Assembly: GCA_964019165.1 (NCBI GenBank)
Contig: OZ025272.1
Coordinates: 3,397,993 to 3,461,992 of the forward strand
DNA from: Mastigias papua
Taxonomy: Eukaryota; Cnidaria; Scyphozoa; Rhizostomeae; Mastigiidae
Length of the DNA: 64,000 bases
Direction of reading: 5' to 3'
The notes under the pieces were generated by a model that saw only the letters and a program-made list of their open reading frames with translations, had not been told where the DNA came from and made no database searches. Made by a program: the position numbers and the translations under genes. Shown here in pieces: positions 57,379 through 64,000 of the stretch; the stretch's first letter is position 1; each line of letters begins with the position of its first letter.

Positions 57379-59332
57379 TGTACACAAAATTTCTGTACGA
57401 CCAGATCTCTAAGGTAATGGCGCTTAATTTCTTCCACTACATCTGCTTTCCTTATTGTTTGTAATATGATCTCTATATTTCTGCTTCTCGTCTTACTTGC
57501 TCTTTGATGTGTTTTTGCACAATTGAAGCAAGAATCCTACCAGCTAGGAATTCAATGTCTCTCCTTTGCATTGATAGTCCCAGTCTGTATATCCATCTGC
57601 ATGCATTTTTCAATTGAAATGTCACTTGCTTCATCCAAGGTTGGATGACTCAGCCAATAAGGCTAGATCTGTTCATTCAGTACATACACGAAAAAAGCAC
57701 AATTATGCGTGAACCGTCAGCAAGTATATTATTGTTATCATTTTAAATGTTAATTTAAGACACTGGTACGGAACTTTTAGACTTAGACTGTTCATAAAGT
57801 TAGATTCTTACCTCTACCCTTCTCTATAAGTTTCTTATGAAACATTCAGTGTATGATAAACAACTTGTATCCCATCTAGGGTGCCCCTTTCTTGGTGCAT
57901 TTGCTATTCCTAGGAACAAATAAAATCGCTTATAACTGAATTTCTTAGTGCCATTGATTGCCTAGTTCAGCAAACTTTCCAGATTTACTGTCCCACTACT
58001 TCCCTACTGTTTACGCTTCGTTGCAACTACTCTTTAAACTGTCCCTATTGAATCCGACCCCTTTGTTGATTTATATAAAACGCAATTTGCGTCACATAGA
58101 AACCTGTGCACTAAAGGAATACCAAGCGTCAGCGGAAACCCCCTCTAGGAAAGATTCTTCCTTCATTGATTGACACAGCTCATGCTGATTTAAATGCTAT
58201 GAATGTAGATCCTAATTATCTATTGTTTGCATGAATAGTGACAATTGGTGGCTGAAAAATTCCTTGTAGATTTAGGGGCCATTCAAAAAGTACGTACGCT
58301 CTGAAGGAGGAGGGGGTACTGAAACAAGCGTACAGAAACGTACAAGGGGAGGGGGATCTCTTGGAAAGCGTTCGTATGCCTAAGTAAGTTTCAATTACTA
58401 CTTACCAGCAAAGCAACCTAAATACACACTCCTTATTTTATAGGGAACCTAGGTCAAGCCCTAGTTCTAAAAGTTCCTTATCTTTGGACCTTCAATGGTC
58501 AATTTGTAGCACTAAAAGTTCCTTAATAGTCCGTTAATTTTCACTGCAAATCTAGTGTCATAAATGAGGTACAGATACAAGTACGACATTGAAATTTTGA
58601 ATTTTGCATATAATTTTAGCCATAACTTTAAGGCCAAACCCGAAAAGAAAGTAGGAAAGAAGTTTATAAATGCTAAAGCATAATCTCAAAATATAAAAGT
58701 ATAAAGCATACGCAAAGAGACACTTTAACACAAGCATGACAAATAATATATGTGGATTTTGGCTGTAAATAAATGGAACCGGCTGTCTAAATCTTGATTC
58801 TTTGCTGTTATAAACATTTTTCAAATTGAAAAGTTTCTTAGGGAATTATCCTTTAGTAGTTTAAGTTCCTTAAATAATTCGACATTCTACATATGGGTTC
58901 GGAATAAAGTGGTTCCTTATAAAAAGAGATGTAAGTAATACTATCTTTTACAAATTATAGACGCAAGATCGTTCTGATCTTGGGAAACCTTAAATTTAGA
59001 TATGAGATTTAATAGGATATACATTAAATTTTCCGAACTTTGAAAATAGCGAGATAAGCTATAGATTCAAATATTTAGGTGGGGTGACGATGACTTAAAA
59101 TACGCATGCTCGGGGGAGGGGGTACCTCGAAAACGTACAAAAGCGCAAAAGAGTAGCTCCAAAATCGATAAATATTGAGCGTGTATGCTGTTGACTAAAC
59201 TTTTAGTGGTTATTTGTGCATGTCCCAATGCTTTTTGGTCTTCTCTGTGCAGTTTCCTTAATAAGTAATTCCTAATAAAGAACTAATTAAATTAACCTAG
59301 TCATTTTTATACAATGGTTGATTTGACAGTTA

Positions 59333-59363
59333 CCTAGTTAGTTAGTTAGTTAGTTAGTTAGTC

Positions 59364-59400
<37 letters not shown>

Positions 59401-59452
59401 ATTAGTTAATTAGTTAGTTAGTTAGTTTGTTAGTTAGTTAGTTAGTTAGTTT
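59333..59452. repeat. GTTA microsatellite, copy D side
   Basis: Same tetranucleotide and relative position as 38217-38465, but shorter. Confidence 0.97.
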
Positions 59453-59887
59453 TTGACCTATGAGAGGATGATTGATTTGGCTATAAACTTGCGGCAATTA
59501 GCTCCAAGATGTGCTTACTTAAAATCTTTGTGGGGGACAGTTAACGGTTGCCTGCTACGTTTTATTGCTATCTTTCTTGCTACCCGCACGTTTGGCTTAG
59601 CGCATGACGTTTCCTTTCATTTTAATGGCCTTTTGAATCTTTTATCAAATTTTGCATAGGAGCACTGGGGAAATCCCAGTCTAAATGAGAAAAACAATTC
59701 TGCCTTTCGTATAATGCCACTAGCTCACCAAAGAGTTCTAGCTTCCAAGCGATTACTTTGGCAAGTACTTGCAATCTTAAGAAACTTCAGGGCTGAATTG
59801 ACTTTACAGTAAGCAAGTTAAGACTATTGAAGGAAAGAAAGGAATAGCAAGCACATACAGTTTTGACTCATGACTTACTACGGCGAT

Positions 59888-59929
59888 ATGGAGAGCGAGA
59901 TTCGGGAGAAGAAAGTTTGCTTTCTAGGG
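59888..59929 (+). CDS. Copy D exon 1
   Basis: Fourteen codons, MESEIREKKVCFLG, then GTATGT. Same protein as copy C exon 1. Confidence 0.9.
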
Positions 59930-62760
59930 GTATGTTGTACTTATGATAGTTTGAGAACAAACAAACCAACTGGGAATTGACTCTTGTGTCTTTATATAGG
60001 CTGTAATTTTTATCAGCTTCAAAATTTTGACATTACTCATCGGTAAGCACTACAACTCCTATCACTTTCTATTCCTTAGGATGCTGAAGTTGGCAAGTCA
60101 AGTCTTCTGCTTAGATTTGTATCTGGCACATTTAATCCCAATCTGCCCATGACGATTGGGTATGTTAGAATTTCTTTAACCACAATAGTATCTCCAGCAA
60201 AAGAAGATTTTTCATGGTATATTCGAGATACGACATAGATTACTATCGAATACGTATTTAGAAGAATCCATGCCTAGAACATGTTGTTCTGCGTTAGGCA
60301 CGTTTGTCTTTTGCATCGGCACAATCATCTCGAATGAGATTGCAAACAACATGGCTATTGTTACATCCAATTGCCTATATAATTCTTTTTTCAACTTCTC
60401 AACGCCATTTTTGTGACAGTTATATTTGGTTGTAGTCTCATACTTCCCTACGAACAACAGATGAATAATTCCTCATCAAACATTATCGACACATGGAGAG
60501 AATTTTGCTGAGGACAATATTTGAGCAAAGGGCTCTTGCTGTTTTAGTTGGGCTTTATGGTCAAAAACCTGCTTATTCGAAGTTACACTGGATAAAATTT
60601 GAACTATATGGTTTACAAGTACTGACGAAAGCTTGTGCTAAAGCGTTTGTTAAAAGTAGAAAGTACTTTTGGTCTTTGCTGTGATTTAAGAGTTTCTTAG
60701 AGTTTGCAGCTTAGTCCATGTGTTAACATGTCTGATTCTTAACGTCAATATGACTATGAGCAATCATGTATCTTTTTTCCAGTGCCTCATCCTTTTCAAA
60801 ATCTATTACTATCGATAATGAGATAATTAAATTTGACATCTGGGACACTGCAGGACAGGAAAGGGTATTGCAAATCTTTATATGTTGATTTATTCTCTAT
60901 AGATTGTGTTGTTCTACAAACTTTTGCCTCTCAAAATTAAAAGGCGTACGGGCCCGTTCTTACCCTATGTCAAGCCTTCAGGAGAGGGAAAGGTACACAG
61001 ATTGTAACAGACTATGACAGACCTTTCCGGTGGATTGGGTTTACTGAAGTATCGTTACGTTACGTTACGTTACGTTACGTTACGTTACGTTACGTTACGT
61101 TACGTTACGTTACGTTACGTTACGTTACGTTATGAAAACTGTAATGTTCTTTTTGAGACAGTCTTTCAAAAATTAAACTCTTCTTTTCCTATTTATATGC
61201 AAGGTAAAAGTCTCTGGTCTCCTTATCTGATTATTGGGAAGATGATGTAAAATATGCTAGAATGCACTATTTATGCAGGAGCACTGAACCAAACTTCAAA
61301 ACTTTAGAATGGTCATCTGCCTGGTCCTTCTTGGCTACGGGTTGACTTAGAAACAGAAGAATCTTGAAGATTTCGCTACTTTCAAGTCAAAGGGTGATAA
61401 TAATCAGACCTATTCAGCAAAAATACAAATAATATTTCCAAACTATTCCATGAACGAAGGCATTGGGTCCGGACCCCCAGGACCCTCCGTAGTTGCACGC
61501 CTACTATGTCAGTAAAGATTTTACAATTTGTGCATTTAACGTACCAAACCAGATAGGATTGCTTTAAATCTGAAACAATACTACATTTCTAGATTTACCG
61601 AAAAACATTGATATTTTGCGAATGTACAGGGCCTGTGATGCTAGGCGGGTGCTGCAACTCCTCACTCCGTCCCCATAGCTATGCTACGGGATAGAACTCC
61701 CACTCTTTTACTTTCCTGTCGTTTACGAATTTAAGTATCATAGCTGTCATACCTTCTACGACGTAGGTCAAGCAATTCAAGGTTGTCACACTTTGCTGGA
61801 CCAATTGTCTAGCTTTGGCCAGTGGTCATATTGCATCTTTTTGAGGATTTCCCTATCCTTGACAGTGCCGTAATAGAACGGCTTAGGGTCCTTAGGAATA
61901 TTTAGTTTAGGGGCCTTTCCAAGCTTAAAATTTCTTCTTAAATCTATACATAGTAACGAATAATGATATTTATTGTTAAGAGAGAATAGAAGTAATAACT
62001 ATCCTGTGAACTGGGGTATATCAACCTATTAAAATACCTTTCACATCAATAAATGCAAAACACTGTCTGTTGAAAATTTCTGAAGGGCCTCTTTGGGACA
62101 GCGTAAGCTTGGGGACCCGTTGGAGTTGAGCCAGCCCCAAACTATGTTGGTCACGTCTCTGATCCTTGAAAAAATGACACAAAAGTCCTTCGAATTTGAT
62201 AAAATTCGCATTCACAAAAATTCTCTTGATTTTACGTGATTATCGCATTTCTAATGTTCAATTATGTTCTGTAGCCCATGAGCTTTTTTATCCTTAGTTG
62301 CTATTTTCATTTTTTTCTTGGAATAGTGCTCTTTTTACATGATTGTATATTGTTTCCTACGCCCACCTGATATGCTGATAGTGGATCTCCAACTTGAAAC
62401 GTATACACATCATTGGTTATCTCTCTTATTGGATGTATCGTTAGGTGAATTATATTGGCTAAATTAATACTGTTTGTCGTTGTCTTCTATACTCTTCAAT
62501 TCATTATCAGACTGCGTCCCCTACTTCATTACAATATACCAAATAATGAATCTAATGGAAGCTATCTTGTATTGCAGTTCAAAACACTGGCACCTATGTA
62601 CTATCGTCGAGCAGCAGCTGCCATTATAGTCTATGACATCACTTCAAGAGATTCATTTAACTATGTGAAGAATTGGGTTAATGAAATAAACAAGTATGAG
62701 CCGAATTGTTCTGTAATTGCAATAGTAGGAAACAAATGTGATCTAGAGGAACGAAGAGAA
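59888..62760 (+). CDS. Rab22/31-like GTPase, copy D, intact but cut by window end
   Basis: Exons 59888-59929, 60080-60159, 60783-60864 and 62578-62760 encode the first 128 residues in frame: MESEIREKKVCFLG, the P-loop G-DAEVGKSSLLL, switch [41 protein letters not shown] and [13 protein letters not shown]. All nucleotide-contacting motifs seen so far are normal. Switch I differs from copy B (ASS instead of ASF) in the position that binds effectors. Exons 5 and 6 are not found by 64000. Very close to copy C along exons and introns, so D represents the intact state of C. Confidence 0.92.
60080..60159 (+). CDS. Copy D exon 2, P-loop
   Basis: After ATTCCTTAG: DAEVGKSSLLLRFVSGTFNP, ending MTIG before GTATGT. 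This exon is the one missing from copy C. Confidence 0.94.
60783..60864 (+). CDS. Copy D exon 3, WDTAGQE
   Basis: 82 bases after TTTTCCAG: ASSFSKSITIDNEIIKFD and IWDTAGQER, before GTATTG. Confidence 0.94.
61053..61132. repeat. CGTTA pentanucleotide microsatellite
   Basis: Sixteen uninterrupted copies of CGTTA (80 bases) in copy D intron 3. The paralogous site in copy C (about 43408-43422) has only GGTTAAGTCACGT, so the expansion is specific to D. Confidence 0.97.
62578..62760 (+). CDS. Copy D exon 4
   Basis: 61 codons after [27 protein letters not shown] to [15 protein letters not shown], before GTAAGT. Differs from copy C exon 4 by few residues (FKTLA for YRTLT, RR for HR, INK for LNQ). 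Confidence 0.94.
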
Positions 62761-63432
62761 GTAAGTGACCAATTAATGTACCAGTTGCTGTTTCCCACTA
62801 ATAGCAAAATAGATATCTGATTGATAGTAGGCATTCATCTTTGGCAGTTGCATATTAGTTTGTGTCTTGCAATATTTGGCATTGAAATTTTTTGCAAACA
62901 TCTTTTCATAGGAACTTTTACTATGTTTCCTCAGTATTAACATTAAGCTTAGAACCATTCCTTGGTGAAAAGAATGCACCTCTATATTTCTCCCTTTTGC
63001 AATGACAGTTCTTAAATCATTCATGATCTCTTAATAAGGACATTTCCTACAGTTTCTACTTTGTAAGCACGATATATGTGCTGAATTGCTGATGCCAAGC
63101 TCAACAATAATCTTGCACCGAGAATGGGAAAAGCTAAGTCCTCATATGATAAGCTGAGGGCCGTTCTAAGATACGTGCAAACTTTACCATCCCTTTGCTC
63201 TCTCTTCCCTTTTGTAAGGGGCATAAACATGGACTGTATGCAGAACCCAGATGAAGAAACTACGTGCGTATATGATGAGGCATCTGAGAGATGCAACCAA
63301 GAAATCACAGTAGGTCTAAGAGCTTTCTATCCTAACTTATAAAATCTAGGAAAGTGTTTGCATTTCAATGAACAAGAGTCCGGAATGATCTCAATCATGA
63401 AGCCAAACAAGTTCGTCCTTTAATGACAAGTA
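62761..63432. other. Copy D intron 4, no exon found
   Basis: Homology with copy C ends about 40 bases after exon 4. A 72-codon plus frame at 63124-63342 has no recognised motif. Confidence 0.4.
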
Positions 63433-64000
63433 TGAAAAGTAAGAATCGTTGAAACCTGTGAATCGGAAAATGGCCTAGATGGAACGGTAGCCACGCCTGC
63501 GAACGTGCCAGCAATAAGAACAGCAAAAAAGAACAGCATTCTTTACAAAGTGCCAGTAAATAAGATGATTTCAAGTTGCAAATCAAGCACAAAGAAAAAG
63601 GGGTCAACTGAAGACATTACTGACCTCTCAGCAGACCAGAACAGTATCGCAGAGCCAGAGAAATACGTCCATGTTGACGAATACCTTGACTTCAAAAAGC
63701 TCATCCACTCCGGAGTGCAGTCAATAAAGGCAGAGATTGAATTTGGCGCAAACGATATAGCAGCTGTGCATCCCTCTGGCAGGGATCCGTTGGTAAGCAT
63801 GTTATTCCAAAGTCAAAAAGACCGGATTGATTCTCTCGAAAAACAGCTGGATGAGAAACAAAAAATAATGGAAAAACTCATGGATAGGCCTATTTTGAAA
63901 ATTGCAAAGGACCAAAACAAAGAAGTTGAATTAAATCCACCTTCAAAAACAACAGATCCCCAAGTGACTAGGAAAAAGGTTCAAAACTGCTGCCCCAACA
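63433..64000 (+). CDS. Open frame of unknown type, runs off the window
   Basis: 189 codons without a stop, from just after a TGA at 63430-63432 to the last base; the first ATG is near 63562. The protein is charged and holds PEKYVHVDEYLDFKKLIHSG, then a predicted coiled coil FQSQKDRIDSLEKQLDEKQK with heptad hydrophobics, then a basic stretch ending KKVQNCC. No family is recognised. The location inside the intron of copy D and the coiled-coil/basic layout suggest the first ORF of a retroelement, but this is inference. Confidence 0.5.

Overview
The window is AT-rich animal nuclear DNA. It has short exons split by GT-AG introns, few long ORFs, many mobile-element remnants and many microsatellites. 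The element mix (Penelope-like with GIY-YIG, a TTAA-flanked Kolobok-type transposon, Ty3/gypsy, several LINE 3' ends) and a cilium-type tubulin ligase suggest an aquatic invertebrate. A cnidarian is my guess, with low certainty.

Layout. Positions 0.66-7.15 kb hold seven exons (one tentative) of a minus-strand tubulin polyglutamylase gene, TTLL9; its first and last exons are not in view. Positions 12.6-62.8 kb hold four plus-strand relatives of Rab22/Rab31, the small GTPases of early endosomes, called A to D here. They share one exon plan of six coding exons with identical intron phases. B (26.27-31.13 kb) is complete and predicts 194 residues ending in Cys-Cys. A (12.62-20.16 kb) is very divergent: its P-loop reads GKA instead of GKS/T, and exons 1 and 3 cannot be found. 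C (38.91-52.57 kb) lacks the P-loop exon; two head-to-tail TIR transposons sit where it should be. D (59.89 kb onward) looks intact through exon 4, and its last two exons lie beyond the window.

The array grew by tandem duplication. The B-C and C-D spacers are copies of one another, and so are the introns of C and D. Each copy therefore shows the empty site for insertions in the other. These include a 2.8 kb Kolobok-type element with an almost full-length transposase (34.78-37.58 kb), a Penelope-like fragment between two TA microsatellites (55.6-57.4 kb), a 919 bp foldback element (44.58-45.50 kb) and a CGTTA expansion (61.05 kb). The last intron of C carries a full-length but decayed Ty3/gypsy element on the minus strand (46480-51442, target duplication GCTAG). 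That element was itself hit by a solo LTR in gag and by a MITE in its 5' LTR.

Other content: fragments of at least four LINEs, a tRNA-derived SINE, several MITEs, a nearly 250-bp-arm hairpin in a TTLL9 intron, and at the right edge an open frame of unknown type. I saw no rRNA genes, functional tRNA genes, CRISPR arrays or prokaryotic features. The most interesting biology is the Rab22/31-like array, in which two of four paralogs have lost or altered the nucleotide-binding P-loop.
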